Shown here: piece after piece, positions 1 through 7,126 of the stretch
How positions within the stretch are numbered: the stretch's first letter is position 1
How the letters are laid out: the number at the start of each line of letters is the position of its first letter
Assembly (NCBI GenBank): GCA_900544405.1
Contig: UQVA01000027.1
Coordinates: 1 to 26,818, forward strand
Direction: 5' to 3'
DNA length: 26,818 nucleotides
Source of the DNA: an uncultured Eubacteriales bacterium
GTDB taxonomy: Bacteria; Bacillota; Clostridia; Oscillospirales; Oscillospiraceae
The notes under the pieces: generated by a model
Seen by the model: the letters and a program-made list of their open reading frames with translations, nothing else
The model's database searches: none
Told to the model about the DNA's origin: nothing
Program-made: the position numbers and the translations under genes

Positions 1-189
1 CCCGCGCAGCGAATAGAAATATTCATGACTGCCGGTGGCAGTCATACCGCTACTACGCTGGCGCAACTTTCGTTGCGACGGATGAGGTCGAAACGAGCAA
101 TTATCACCATAGGTTGGTACGGCGCTGTTACCTTCGACCTCATCCGTCATGGGCTTTAGCCCATGACACCTTCCCCTCCAGGGGAAGGC
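1..189. repeat. Mosaic intergenic palindrome repeat, copy R1
   Basis: This non-coding stretch is built of short palindromes joined by fixed words. In order there is GCGCAGCGAATAGAA (4-18), the palindrome TGACTGCCGGTGGCAGTCA (26-44), CTACTACGCTG, a hairpin CGCAAC/GTTGCG (62-77) followed by ACGGATGAGG, a 66-nt inverted-repeat module (80-145), a hairpin with arms GTCATGGGCT/AGCCCATGAC (146-167), and CCTTCCCC/GGGGAAGG (169-188). The same modules recur at 13090-13305, 13817-13992 and 26501-26600, and related ones at 2031-2126 and 3616-3800. No ORF with a ribosome binding site is present. It resembles a REP- or MITE-like dispersed repeat; its mechanism is unknown. The remaining gap up to the uraA terminator (190-294) shows nothing else recognisable. 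Confidence 0.75.
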
Positions 190-294
190 TTTTGGCCCCA
201 CCGGAAGTCATCTCCATAAAGTTTGGATTTTCCTTCCTTTGAGCGCACATATTAGCACCAAATTTTTCTCCTGTCAAGCACGGAAAAATTCATA

Positions 295-332
295 AAAAAG
301 TACCGCTGTGAGCCTTCACAGCGGTACTTTTT
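295..332 (-). terminator. Rho-independent terminator of uraA
   Basis: A near-perfect hairpin with arms AAAGTACCGCTGTGA and TTCACAGCGGTACTTT is flanked by A-runs on one side and T-runs on the other. Read on the minus strand it lies just past the uraA stop codon and ends in a T-run. The symmetry means it could also stop plus-strand transcription. Confidence 0.85.
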
Positions 333-342
333 GCCGTAATGT

Positions 343-1716
343 TTATTTTGCCCGGGTGCCGAAGTTTACAGAGGTATCGCCCTGCTCATTGACGCCGAAC
401 TCGTAGTCCTTGCCGGGCAGGACAGCGTTCATGATAATGCCCACCAGAGCAGCCACGGCCAGGCCGGACAGGCTGATGGTCACGGAGCCAACGTTGAAGC
501 TGATGGCACCGGCGGCGCTGTTGCTGACGCCGATGGCCAGGCCCATGATCATGGCGGCGATCAGCACATTGCGGCTCTTGGTGAAGTCCACATGGTTCTC
601 CACCACATTCCGCACGCCCACGGCGGAGATCATGCCGTAGAGCACCAGGCTCACACCACCCATGGTGGCTGCGGGCATGGCCCGGATAACGGCGGAGAAC
701 TTGGGGCAGAAGGACAGGACCGCCGCAAAAATGGCGGCCAGACGGACGACCTTCGGGTCGTAGACCTTGCTCAGAGCCAGCACGCCGGTGTTCTCGCCGT
801 AGGTGGTGTTGGCAGGGCCGCCGAACAGGGAGGCCACGGTGGTAGCCAGGCCGTCGCCCAGCAGGGTCCGGTGGAGGCCCGGATCAGCCACGAAGTTCTT
901 GCCCACGGTGGAGGAAATGGCGCTGATGTCGCCGATGTGCTCCATCATGGTGGCCAGGGAGATGGGCATGATGGTGATGATGGAGGTTACCAGCAGGCTG
1001 CCGTCGAATTCCTTGCCGAAGATGGACAGGGCGGTCTTGTTCCAGACCACGGGCAGGCCGATCCACTCGGCTTCACCCACCAGCTGCGCCAGATTCGCAC
1101 GAGCGGCAGGGTCCACAATCATGGCGAACACATAGGAACCCACCACACCCAGCAGGATGGGGATAATCTTGATCATGCCCTTGCCGAAGATGTTGGCGAT
1201 GACCACAATGAGGATGGCCACCAGGGCGATCCACCAGTTGTTGGCGCAGTTATTCACGGCAGAGTTGGACAGGGTCAGGCCAATGCAGATGATGACCGGG
1301 CCGGTGACAATGGGCGGGAAATAGCGCATAACCTTCTTTGCACCGAAGATCTTGAAGAGCAGGGCCACGACCAGGTACACAAGACCCGCACAGGCCACGC
1401 CGAAGCAGGCGTAGGGCAGCAGGGCGTCGTTGGTGGAGCCGTCGGCCATGGTGCGGATGGCGTTGTAGCCGCCGATGAAGGCGAAGGAAGAACCCAGGAA
1501 GGCGGGAACCTTCCGGCCGGTGATCAGGTGGAACAGGAGGGTGCCGATACCGGCGAAGAACAGAGCCGTGGCCACGTCCAGACCGGTCAGGGCAGGTACC
1601 AGGACCGTTGCGCCGAACATGGCGAACAGGTGCTGGACGCCCAGCAGGAGCATCTTGGGGGTACCAAGGGAGCGGGCGTCATAGACCGCTTCGGTGGTTT
1701 TTTCGGGTTTTGCCAT
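343..1716 (-). CDS. uraA: Uracil permease, NCS2 family (UraA/PyrP-like)
   Basis: This 457-aa polytopic membrane protein probably imports uracil by proton symport for pyrimidine salvage. The N-terminal segment QHLFAMFGATVLVPALTG is the hallmark of the UraA/PyrP branch of the nucleobase:cation symporter-2 family. The carrier motifs MEHIGDISA and NTTYGENTGV contain the Glu and His residues that bind uracil in E. coli UraA. The hydrophobic profile fits the roughly 14 helices of the family. The ATG at 1716 was chosen because AGAAAGGA lies just upstream; the frame extends to a GTG at 1791 but without a ribosome binding site. The gene is monocistronic, with a terminator at 295-332. Its SD lies inside a hairpin downstream of a leader ORF (see 1726-1763 and 1792-1860), so regulated expression is likely. 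A xanthine substrate is less likely given the UraA-type motifs. Confidence 0.92.
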   Translation of the reverse strand: MAKPEKTTEAVYDARSLGTPKMLLLGVQHLFAMFGATVLVPALTGLDVATALFFAGIGTLLFHLITGRKVPAFLGSSFAFIGGYNAIRTMADGSTNDALLPYACFGVACAGLVYLVVALLFKIFGAKKVMRYFPPIVTGPVIICIGLTLSNSAVNNCANNWWIALVAILIVVIANIFGKGMIKIIPILLGVVGSYVFAMIVDPAARANLAQLVGEAEWIGLPVVWNKTALSIFGKEFDGSLLVTSIITIMPISLATMMEHIGDISAISSTVGKNFVADPGLHRTLLGDGLATTVASLFGGPANTTYGENTGVLALSKVYDPKVVRLAAIFAAVLSFCPKFSAVIRAMPAATMGGVSLVLYGMISAVGVRNVVENHVDFTKSRNVLIAAMIMGLAIGVSNSAAGAISFNVGSVTISLSGLAVAALVGIIMNAVLPGKDYEFGVNEQGDTSVNFGTRAK

Positions 1717-1725
1717 AAAAAAACA

Positions 1726-1763
1726 TCCTTTCTCTACCGTGCCGTCGGGCCGTCGAGAAAGGA
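1726..1763 (-). promoter_or_regulatory. Attenuator-like hairpin covering the uraA SD
   Basis: On the minus-strand RNA, UCCUUUCUC (1763-1755) pairs perfectly over 9 bp with GAGAAAGGA (1734-1726), leaving a 20-nt loop. The 3' arm contains the uraA Shine-Dalgarno sequence and is followed by UG and a run of seven U just before the ATG at 1716. The element could therefore act as an intrinsic terminator, as an SD-sequestering hairpin, or both. The segment CUCCUUUC (1764-1757) is also complementary over 8 nt to the SD of the upstream leader ORF (GAAAGGAG, 1878-1871), so two mutually exclusive pairings are possible. The pairing is read from sequence; the regulatory role is inferred. Confidence 0.6.
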
Positions 1764-1791
1764 GAAACCGATTCCGTAAAAAGGGAAACAC

Positions 1792-1860
1792 TTACTCCGA
1801 AATGACTGCCGTCCGGGCAAAAAAATCGGAGGAAAATACCAGAGCCGTGAAGTTCAGCAT
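1792..1860 (-). CDS. Putative 22-aa leader peptide upstream of uraA
   Basis: This small ORF runs from ATG at 1860 to TAA at 1794-1792 and has one of the strongest ribosome binding sites in the window: AAAGGAGGAG with 7 nt to the ATG. The peptide begins MLNFTALVFSSDFFARTAVI and ends SE. Four of the 22 residues are Phe, and the codons create U-runs of four and seven in the message. It sits about 35 nt into the predicted transcript and ends 28 nt before the hairpin that covers the uraA SD. The arrangement recalls leader-peptide attenuation such as E. coli pyrBI, where U-rich leader codons let UTP level control termination. The product itself probably has no function beyond cis regulation. Confidence 0.6.
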   Translation of the reverse strand: MLNFTALVFSSDFFARTAVISE

Positions 1861-1901
1861 CGTGTATCTCCTCCTTTCCGTGTGGGGTTCGCTTGAGTGG
1901 T

Positions 1902-1930
1902 AGTATATCGCTTTTCCCGGCAAAAAGCAA
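1902..1930 (-). promoter_or_regulatory. SigA-type promoter of the uraA leader
   Basis: Read on the minus strand, TTGCTT (1930-1925) is followed by a 17-nt spacer and TATACT (1907-1902). Transcription would begin near 1895, giving a leader of about 180 nt before uraA. Confidence 0.75.
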
Positions 1931-2011
1931 GGAAAAATGCGCTTTTCCAAAAGAAAAGAACACCGGATTCCGACGTAAAATTTTGTTCATATTTCACAAG
2001 CGGCGCAGCGT

Positions 2012-2143
2012 CTGCCGGGACAGAGGAACACCTTCCCCTGGGGGAAAGTGGCATGGCGTAAGCCATGACGGATGAGGGGCGGGACGCAGTTATGGCGAGG
2101 CGCTGGCTCCCCTGTGCAGGGGAGCCATTCTCTGTCCCGGCAG
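2012..2143. repeat. Mosaic palindrome repeat R2 bounded by 14-bp inverted repeats
   Basis: A repeat unit at 2031-2126 contains CCTTCCCC/GGGGAAAG, a hairpin CATGGC/GCCATG (2052-2067) followed by ACGGATGAGGGG, the linker GGCGGGACGCAGTTATGGCG, and GGCTCCCC/GGGGAGCC. It is enclosed by the perfect inverted repeat CTGCCGGGACAGAG (2012-2025) and CTCTGTCCCGGCAG (2130-2143). The same linker recurs in R3 near 3662. The MITE-like layout is visible, but no clear target-site duplication was seen. No gene is supported here; overlapping ORFs lack ribosome binding sites. Confidence 0.6.
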
Positions 2144-2188
2144 GCTTTCCGTCGATTTATACCGCTCAAATATCGCAGCAAAGCAGAC

Positions 2189-2210
2189 GGGGCCTGCCGC
2201 CGCCCCTACA
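2189..2210 (-). repeat. Second short repeat family (GTAGGGGCGGCGGC), copy 1
   Basis: On the minus strand this reads TGTAGGGGCGGCGGCAGGCC. Closely similar sequence occurs on the plus strand at 8347-8377 and 26627-26652. It is intergenic and GC-rich. Confidence 0.55.
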
Positions 2211-2283
2211 AAGTTCCACCGGAAGTGCGGTGCTCGTCAGCGAGACCCCCGCTCCCCCTCTTTTTCCTTTTCAGTAATATATA

Positions 2284-2312
2284 TTGACAAATCCCCTTGG
2301 TTCTGCTATACT
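2284..2312 (+). promoter_or_regulatory. Consensus SigA promoter of marR-tauE
   Basis: TTGACA (2284-2289), a 17-nt spacer and TATACT (2307-2312) form a near-perfect vegetative promoter, with the start predicted near 2319. Confidence 0.88.
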
Positions 2313-2320
2313 CTCGATTA

Positions 2321-2334
2321 GTTCAAAAATGAAC
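2321..2334. promoter_or_regulatory. Candidate MarR operator overlapping the transcription start
   Basis: The dyad GTTCA-AAAA-TGAAC lies immediately downstream of the -10 box, where a bound repressor would block initiation. MarR proteins commonly autoregulate through such dyads. The dyad is seen; binding is inferred. Confidence 0.5.
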
Positions 2335-2352
2335 AAAAGGAGCGTGACCCCT

Positions 2353-2799
2353 ATGACCTCTATCCACTGGGACACTGTGACTCGCCTGCGGCGGCTCTAT
2401 GCCCAGGCCATGGACCCGGTCTGCCGCCGGTTCGGCCTCACTGCCAACGAAATGGGCGTGCTGCTGTTCCTGGCCAATAACCCCCAATACACCCGTGCCG
2501 CCGACATCGTGAACGTCCGAGGCATCGCCAAAAGCCATGTTTCCGCCGCCGTTTCCGCCCTGGAAAAGCGGGGGTGGTTGGCTCAGGAGCCGGACGCCGG
2601 GGACCGGCGGAGCATGAAGCTGACCCTGCTCCCCGACAGCCGGGAGGCTGTGGCCGCCGGGCAGGACCTGCAGCGCCGCTTTGGCAGCGCCGTTTTCGAG
2701 GGATTTCCCAGGGATGAACAGGAAAAAGCCCAGCTTCTTCTGAAAAAAATCAACGAAAATCTGGATAAAATTGCAAAGGAGCAGCCTTTCCATGGATGA
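2353..2799 (+). CDS. MarR-family transcriptional regulator
   Basis: This 148-aa protein has the length and winged-helix layout of MarR dimeric repressors. An N-terminal helix (about residues 1-28) is followed by the DNA-binding core with LTANEMGVLLFLANNP, the recognition-helix stretch GIAKSHVSAAVSALEKRGWL, and the wing residues PDAGDRRSMKLTLLPD, then a C-terminal dimerisation helix. The ATG at 2353 was chosen because AGGAG lies 10 nt upstream. An earlier in-frame ATG at 2329 falls within the dyad operator and has no SD. The stop overlaps the next gene by 8 bp, so the regulator and the exporter are translationally coupled and probably co-regulated. The ligand is not predictable from sequence; an anion handled by the exporter is one guess. 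Confidence 0.88.
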   Translation: MTSIHWDTVTRLRRLYAQAMDPVCRRFGLTANEMGVLLFLANNPQYTRAADIVNVRGIAKSHVSAAVSALEKRGWLAQEPDAGDRRSMKLTLLPDSREAVAAGQDLQRRFGSAVFEGFPRDEQEKAQLLLKKINENLDKIAKEQPFHG

Positions 2800-3571
2800 A
2801 CTTCTGAAATTTCTCGTCTGCTTTATCGCAGGCATCGGCGCCGGTCTGGGCACGGGCTTTGCAGGCATGAGCGCCGCTGCCGTCATCAGCCCCATGCTCA
2901 TCACCTTCCTGGACATGGACCCCTACATGGCCGTGGGCATTGCCCTGGCCTCCGATGTGCTGGCCAGCGCCGTCAGTGCCTACACCTACGGCAAAAACAA
3001 AAATCTGGACATCCGCAACGGCCTGGTGATGATGTTTACGGTGCTGGCCTTCACGCTGGTGGGCAGCTGGGTGTCCAGCAAGGTGCAAAGCACCACCATG
3101 GGCAGCTTTTCCACCTTTATGACGCTGCTGCTGGGTGTGAAATTCATCGTCAGGCCGGTAATGACTACGAAAGAGGCCATGGCAACCGTCAGCAAGGAAA
3201 AACGCCTGATCCAGAGTGTCGTCTGCGGCATTCTGATCGGCTTCATCTGCGGCTTCATCGGTGCCGGCGGCGGCATGATGATGCTGCTGATTCTGACCAG
3301 CGTACTGGGCTATGAGCTGAAAACCGCCGTGGGCACCAGCGTGTTCATCATGGCCTTCACGGCCCTGACCGGCTCCATCAGCCACTTCGCCATCGGCGGC
3401 GCTCCGGACTGGACGGCGCTTGTGTACTGCATGGCCTCCACCCTGCTCTGGGCTCAGATCGCCGCCCGGTTCGCCAACAAGGCCCAGCCCAAGACCCTGA
3501 ACCGTGCCACCGGTGTGGTGCTGGTCCTCCTGGGCGTGGTCATTCTGGTGGTGAATACGTTCTTCAAGTGA
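2792..3571 (+). CDS. TauE/SafE (TSUP) family membrane permease
   Basis: This 259-aa integral membrane protein fits the 4-toluene sulfonate uptake permease family, whose members move sulfite, sulfoacetate or other sulfur and organic anions. The two halves carry the family's glycine-rich repeats: GIGAGLGTGFAGMSAAAV near residue 13 and ICGFIGAGGGMMMLLILTSV near residue 150, each followed by a segment with VGTSVF or VGIALASD character. About eight hydrophobic segments are visible. The ATG at 2792 was chosen for AAAGGAG 10 nt upstream. It overlaps the end of the MarR gene and shares its promoter. The substrate is unknown, and no sulfur-metabolism gene is adjacent. No convincing terminator follows; a GGCCCC/GGGGC hairpin near 3580 lacks a T-run. 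Confidence 0.85.
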   Translation: MDELLKFLVCFIAGIGAGLGTGFAGMSAAAVISPMLITFLDMDPYMAVGIALASDVLASAVSAYTYGKNKNLDIRNGLVMMFTVLAFTLVGSWVSSKVQSTTMGSFSTFMTLLLGVKFIVRPVMTTKEAMATVSKEKRLIQSVVCGILIGFICGFIGAGGGMMMLLILTSVLGYELKTAVGTSVFIMAFTALTGSISHFAIGGAPDWTALVYCMASTLLWAQIAARFANKAQPKTLNRATGVVLVLLGVVILVVNTFFK

Positions 3572-3615
3572 GAGAGGGCCCCGATGGGGCGAAATCTCCC
3601 GGCGGGGCAAAAAAA

Positions 3616-3800
3616 GCCTTCCCCTGGGGAAGGTGGCTGCCCTTTAGGGCAGACGAATGAGGGGCGGGACGCAGTAACGGCGATGCGCTGGCTTCCCTGA
3701 AAGGGAAGGTGTCACGGGCTTACCCGTGACTGGGGGAGTGCCCGGGCGTACTCCCTCCGTCACGCCTGACGGCGTGCCGCCTCCCTCTAAGAGGGAGACA
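3616..3800. repeat. Mosaic intergenic palindrome repeat, copy R3
   Basis: This gap between tauE and hemW is packed with palindromes: CCTTCCCC/GGGGAAGG, CTGCCCT/AGGGCAG (3637-3652) followed by ACGAATGAGG, CTTCCCT/AGGGAAG, GTCACGGG/CCCGTGAC (3711-3730), CACGCC/GGCGTG (3761-3776) and CTCCCTCT/AGAGGGAG. Between the second and third lies the same linker seen in R2 (GGGGCGGGACGCAGTAACGG at 3661-3680). No coding sequence with a ribosome binding site is present. Confidence 0.7.
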
Positions 3801-3804
3801 AGAC

Positions 3805-3847
3805 AAAACCCACAGCCCTCCTGGGAATCAGGAGCGCTGTGGGTTTT
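3805..3847 (-). terminator. Rho-independent terminator of lepA-hemW
   Basis: A long hairpin with arms AAAACCCACAGC and GCTGTGGGTTTT and an inner CCTG/CAGG helix begins 3 nt past the hemW stop codon. On the minus strand it ends in TTTTGTCTTGTC. The outer arms are symmetrical, so it may act in both directions. Confidence 0.85.
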
Positions 3848-3849
3848 CT

Positions 3850-5043
3850 TTATCTTTTTCGCGTCATGGGCTGGCACTGGTCCTGGATGAGCAGCAGGTC
3901 CGAAATGATGGAATTGGAAATCAGGAACCCCTTGGGGGTCAGGTACCACCGGCCGTCCAGGGTCTTATTGGCAAAGCCGTTCATGCGGCACTTTTCCAGA
4001 GACGCTTCCAGGGGCGCAAAGGGCAGCAGATACTGCTTTTCGTACTCGCTGCCCTGAATGCCCACGGTGGTCCGCAGCCGGGTGGTCAGGTACTCCCCGG
4101 CCCGCTCCCTGGGGGGAATCTGCTGGATGTCCGCCAGAATGGACCCGCCGGTCTTCATGGCGGAAATATAGGCGTCCAGGTCCCGGACGATGTCGAACCG
4201 CTTTCCGGCAAAATCCGAGCTGGCCCCCGGGCCGAAGCCCAGGTACTCCCCGCCCATCCAATATTTCATATTGTGCCGGGAAAGAAGGCCCTTCCGGGCG
4301 AAATTGGAAATTTCGTACTGCCGGAACCCATGGGCCTTGAGAATTTCCACGGCGGACAGGTACATATCCGCTTGCGTGTCGTCGTCGGGCAGCTTCAGGA
4401 GGTCCTGATAGCCGTACATGGGGGTGTTCGGCTCGATTTTCAGGCCGTAGCAGCTCATGTGCTCCGGGTTGATGGCCAGAACGTGCTGCAAGGTCTTTTC
4501 CCAGTCCGTCAGGGTCTGGCCCGGCAGGCCGTACATCAGGTCCAGAGACAGATTCTTGAAGCCCGCCTTCCGGATGCGCTGGACGGCAGACAAAACCTGG
4601 GCATAATTGTGGGGGCGGCCCAGCTTTTTCAGCATTTCGTCGTTGTCGTTCTGAACCCCCAGGCTCACCCGGTTGAAGCCCTCTCCCCGGAGCCGCCGGA
4701 GCAGCTTGTCGGAGATGGAATCCGGGTTGGCTTCAAAGGTAATTTCCGCATCGCCGGTCACGTCGAAATATTTCCGCACGGCGGAAAGAATGGTCGCCAG
4801 GCCGTCGCCCCCCAGATAGCTGGGGGTGCCGCCGCCGAAGTACACGGTATCGACCTTGTAGCCGGGGGCCAGCTGTCCCGCCTCTTTGATATGGGCGCAG
4901 ACGGCGTTGATGTAGGCGTCCATCCGCTTGTCGTCCTTGCAGGCCAGGGAATAGAAATCGCAATACTGGCACTTGCTGCGGCAAAAGGGGATGTGTACAT
5001 AAATGCCAAGGGGTATTTTTTCTTTTCTACCAAGTAAGGGCAT
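3850..5043 (-). CDS. hemW: Radical SAM heme chaperone HemW
   Basis: This 397-aa cytosolic radical SAM protein belongs to the HemN/HemW group. The N-terminus IYVHIPFCRSKCQYCDFYS contains the CX3CX2C motif that binds the [4Fe-4S] cluster and SAM. FGGGTPSYL follows near residue 70 and fits the glycine-rich SAM-binding segment, then FEANPDS, SLGVQNDND and the family's C-terminal HemN-type domain. Length and motifs match HemW, a heme-binding chaperone, rather than the longer true HemN coproporphyrinogen dehydrogenase; many such genes are misannotated as hemN. The ATG at 5043 has GGGAGGAA just upstream. It lies 19 nt downstream of lepA, so the two form an operon, a conserved Firmicutes arrangement. 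A terminator closes the operon at 3805-3847. Confidence 0.9.
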   Translation of the reverse strand: MPLLGRKEKIPLGIYVHIPFCRSKCQYCDFYSLACKDDKRMDAYINAVCAHIKEAGQLAPGYKVDTVYFGGGTPSYLGGDGLATILSAVRKYFDVTGDAEITFEANPDSISDKLLRRLRGEGFNRVSLGVQNDNDEMLKKLGRPHNYAQVLSAVQRIRKAGFKNLSLDLMYGLPGQTLTDWEKTLQHVLAINPEHMSCYGLKIEPNTPMYGYQDLLKLPDDDTQADMYLSAVEILKAHGFRQYEISNFARKGLLSRHNMKYWMGGEYLGFGPGASSDFAGKRFDIVRDLDAYISAMKTGGSILADIQQIPPRERAGEYLTTRLRTTVGIQGSEYEKQYLLPFAPLEASLEKCRMNGFANKTLDGRWYLTPKGFLISNSIISDLLLIQDQCQPMTRKR

Positions 5044-5062
5044 GGAAATTCCTCCCGAAAAA

Positions 5063-6871
5063 TCAATCGTCGTCCAGCTTCAGCACCGCCATGAAGGCCT
5101 CCGAGGGGACCGACACGGTGCCGAAGGTCCGCATCCGTTTTTTGCCTTCCTTCTGCTTTTCCAGCAGCTTTTTCTTCCGGGTAATGTCGCCGCCGTAGCA
5201 CTTGGCCAGCACGTCCTTCCGGAGGGCCTTGATGGTCTCCCGTGCAATGATCTTGCCGCCGATGGCCGCCTGGACGGGAATTTCAAACTGGGCTCTGGGG
5301 ATGTTGTCCTTCAGCTTTTCGCAAATTTTTCTGGCTCTGGGGTAGGCATTGTCCGCAAAGAGGATGAAGCTCAGAGCGTCCACAATGTCGCCGTTGAGCA
5401 GAATGTCCAGCTTTACCAGGCGGCTGGGCCGGTAGCCCAGCATCTCATAGTCCAGAGAGCCGTAGCCCCGGGTCCGGGATTTCAGGGCATCGAAAAAGTC
5501 GTAAATAATCTCGTTCAGGGGCATTTCGTAGTGCATTTCCACCCGGTTGGCATCCAGATAGACCATGTTCTTGAACTCGCCCCGGCGGGAGGTGCAAAGG
5601 TCCATGATGTTGCCCACATATTCCTGGGGGGCCATCAGGCTGGCCTTCACGAAGGGTTCCTCCGCCAATTCGATCTCCATGGGGTCCGGGTAGTCCAGGG
5701 GGTTGGCCACCATGATGACCTCTCCGTTGGTTTTTGTGACCCGGTAAACCACGTTGGGGGCGGTGGTAATGAGGTCCAGGTTGTATTCCCGTTCCAGCCG
5801 CTCCTGAATAATTTCCATGTGCAGCAGGCCCAGGAAGCCGCAGCGGAAGCCGAAGCCCAGAGCGATGGAGCTTTCCGGCTCATAGACAAAGGAAGCATCG
5901 TTGAGCTTCAATTTTTCCAGAGCGTCCCGCAGGTCCTGATATTTGGCCCCGTCGGCGGGGTACACGCCGGAATAGACCATGGGCTGCACCGCCCGATAGC
6001 CGGGCAGGGGCTCCGGAGCGGGGTTTTCCAGGCCCGTCACCGTGTCGCCCACACGGGTATCGGACACGGTTTTGATGGATGCCGTCAGGTAGCCCACTTC
6101 TCCGGCCCCCAGGGAATCCCGTGGGGTCAGGCCCAGAGGATTCATGGTACCCACCTCGACCACTTTGTACACAGCACCGGTGGCCATCATTTTGATGTCC
6201 ATGCCGGTGGTCAAAGTTCCCTCTTTGACCCGCAGGTACACGATGACGCCCCGGTAGGAATCATACTGGCTGTCGAAAATCAGCGCCTGCAGGGGGGCCG
6301 TGCGGCTTCCCGTAGGTGCCGGGACCCCGGAGACGATTTTTTCCAGCACCGCATGGATGTTGATGCCGTTTTTGGCGGAAATTTCCGGGGCATCCTCCGC
6401 TTCCAGGCCGATGATGTCCTCAATTTCCTGCTTCACTTCCTCCGGCCGGGCGGAGGGCAGGTCGATCTTGTTGATGACCGGCAGTACTTCCAGCCCGGCG
6501 TCCGTGGCCAGGAAGGTATTGGCCAAGGTCTGGGCCTCCACGCCCTGGGAAGCGTCCACCACCAGCACCGCTCCCTCGCAGGCGGCCAGGGACCGGGAGA
6601 CTTCGTAGCTGAAGTCCACATGGCCCGGGGTGTCGATGAGGTTCAGGTCATAGGTCTCCCCGTCGTCGGCGGTATAGGTCAACTGCACTGCCCGGGCCTT
6701 GATGGTGATGCCCCGCTCCCGCTCCAGGTCCATGGAGTCGAGGATCTGGTCCTCCATCTCCCGGCGGTCAATGGCGTTGCATTCCTCCAGCAGCCGGTCG
6801 GCCAGGGTGGATTTGCCATGGTCAATGTGGGCGATAATGGAAAAATTGCGGATTTTGGAAAGGTCTGTCAT
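5063..6871 (-). CDS. lepA: Elongation factor 4 (LepA), back-translocase GTPase
   Basis: This 602-aa translational GTPase has the normal LepA length. It carries the P-loop AHIDHGKST near residue 15, the switch I segment RERGITIKARAV, DTPGHVDF (G3), NKIDLP (G4) and SAK (G5), followed by EF-G-like domains II, III and V. The LepA-specific C-terminal domain ends with GDITRKKKLLEKQKEGKKRM, the conserved ribosome-contacting tail. LepA acts on stalled or mistranslocated ribosomes. The ATG at 6871 follows GAGGTGG. It is the first gene of lepA-hemW, transcribed from the promoter at 6936-6964 and divergent from rpoD. Nothing unusual was seen. Confidence 0.96.
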   Translation of the reverse strand: MTDLSKIRNFSIIAHIDHGKSTLADRLLEECNAIDRREMEDQILDSMDLERERGITIKARAVQLTYTADDGETYDLNLIDTPGHVDFSYEVSRSLAACEGAVLVVDASQGVEAQTLANTFLATDAGLEVLPVINKIDLPSARPEEVKQEIEDIIGLEAEDAPEISAKNGINIHAVLEKIVSGVPAPTGSRTAPLQALIFDSQYDSYRGVIVYLRVKEGTLTTGMDIKMMATGAVYKVVEVGTMNPLGLTPRDSLGAGEVGYLTASIKTVSDTRVGDTVTGLENPAPEPLPGYRAVQPMVYSGVYPADGAKYQDLRDALEKLKLNDASFVYEPESSIALGFGFRCGFLGLLHMEIIQERLEREYNLDLITTAPNVVYRVTKTNGEVIMVANPLDYPDPMEIELAEEPFVKASLMAPQEYVGNIMDLCTSRRGEFKNMVYLDANRVEMHYEMPLNEIIYDFFDALKSRTRGYGSLDYEMLGYRPSRLVKLDILLNGDIVDALSFILFADNAYPRARKICEKLKDNIPRAQFEIPVQAAIGGKIIARETIKALRKDVLAKCYGGDITRKKKLLEKQKEGKKRMRTFGTVSVPSEAFMAVLKLDDD

Positions 6872-6935
6872 ACGTCCACCTCATTGCGTGATGCCGGTAT
6901 TCCGGCGAAGTTCCTGAAAAAGGTCAATTACCCTT

Positions 6936-6964
6936 ATTATACCGAATTTTTCCGGAAATGTAAA
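6936..6964 (-). promoter_or_regulatory. SigA promoter of lepA-hemW
   Basis: On the minus strand TTTACA (6964-6959), a 17-nt spacer and TATAAT (6941-6936) predict a start near 6929 and a leader of about 58 nt. Confidence 0.82.
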
Positions 6965-7059
6965 CCGTATTATTTGCCCATTTCCGGGGCAAAATGACCT
7001 CAGGCTCAGGAAAGATGGCGAAAAAAGGCGGCTGCGGCGAAAAAATTTCCAAAAAACCC

Positions 7060-7088
7060 TTGCCAAAATCCGAAAATCGATATATAGT
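7060..7088 (+). promoter_or_regulatory. SigA promoter of rpoD
   Basis: TTGCCA (7060-7065), a 17-nt spacer and TATAGT (7083-7088) sit upstream of rpoD. The start would be near 7095, which places the alternative ATG at 7097 too close to the 5' end and supports translation from 7127. Confidence 0.75.
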
Positions 7089-7126
7089 CAAACAGAATGA
7101 CGATAAGAAAAAGAAGGGGCAGTTTT

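Noticed and set aside
592..1779. Open frame of 395 codons antisense to uraA
   Set aside because: Low-complexity His- and Gly-rich composition and no SD; uraA on the other strand is certain.
3616..3800. Palindrome cluster as a CRISPR or tRNA-like array
   Set aside because: Palindromes differ in sequence, spacing is irregular, and no cloverleaf or CCA-like features are present.
5003..6997. Open frame of 664 codons on the plus strand
   Set aside because: It is antisense to lepA with the same His- and Gly-rich composition; a codon-bias artefact.
7097..7126. Upstream ATG of rpoD (ten extra residues)
   Set aside because: It lies about 2 nt after the predicted transcription start and has no SD, whereas the ATG at 7127 has AAGGGG at proper spacing.
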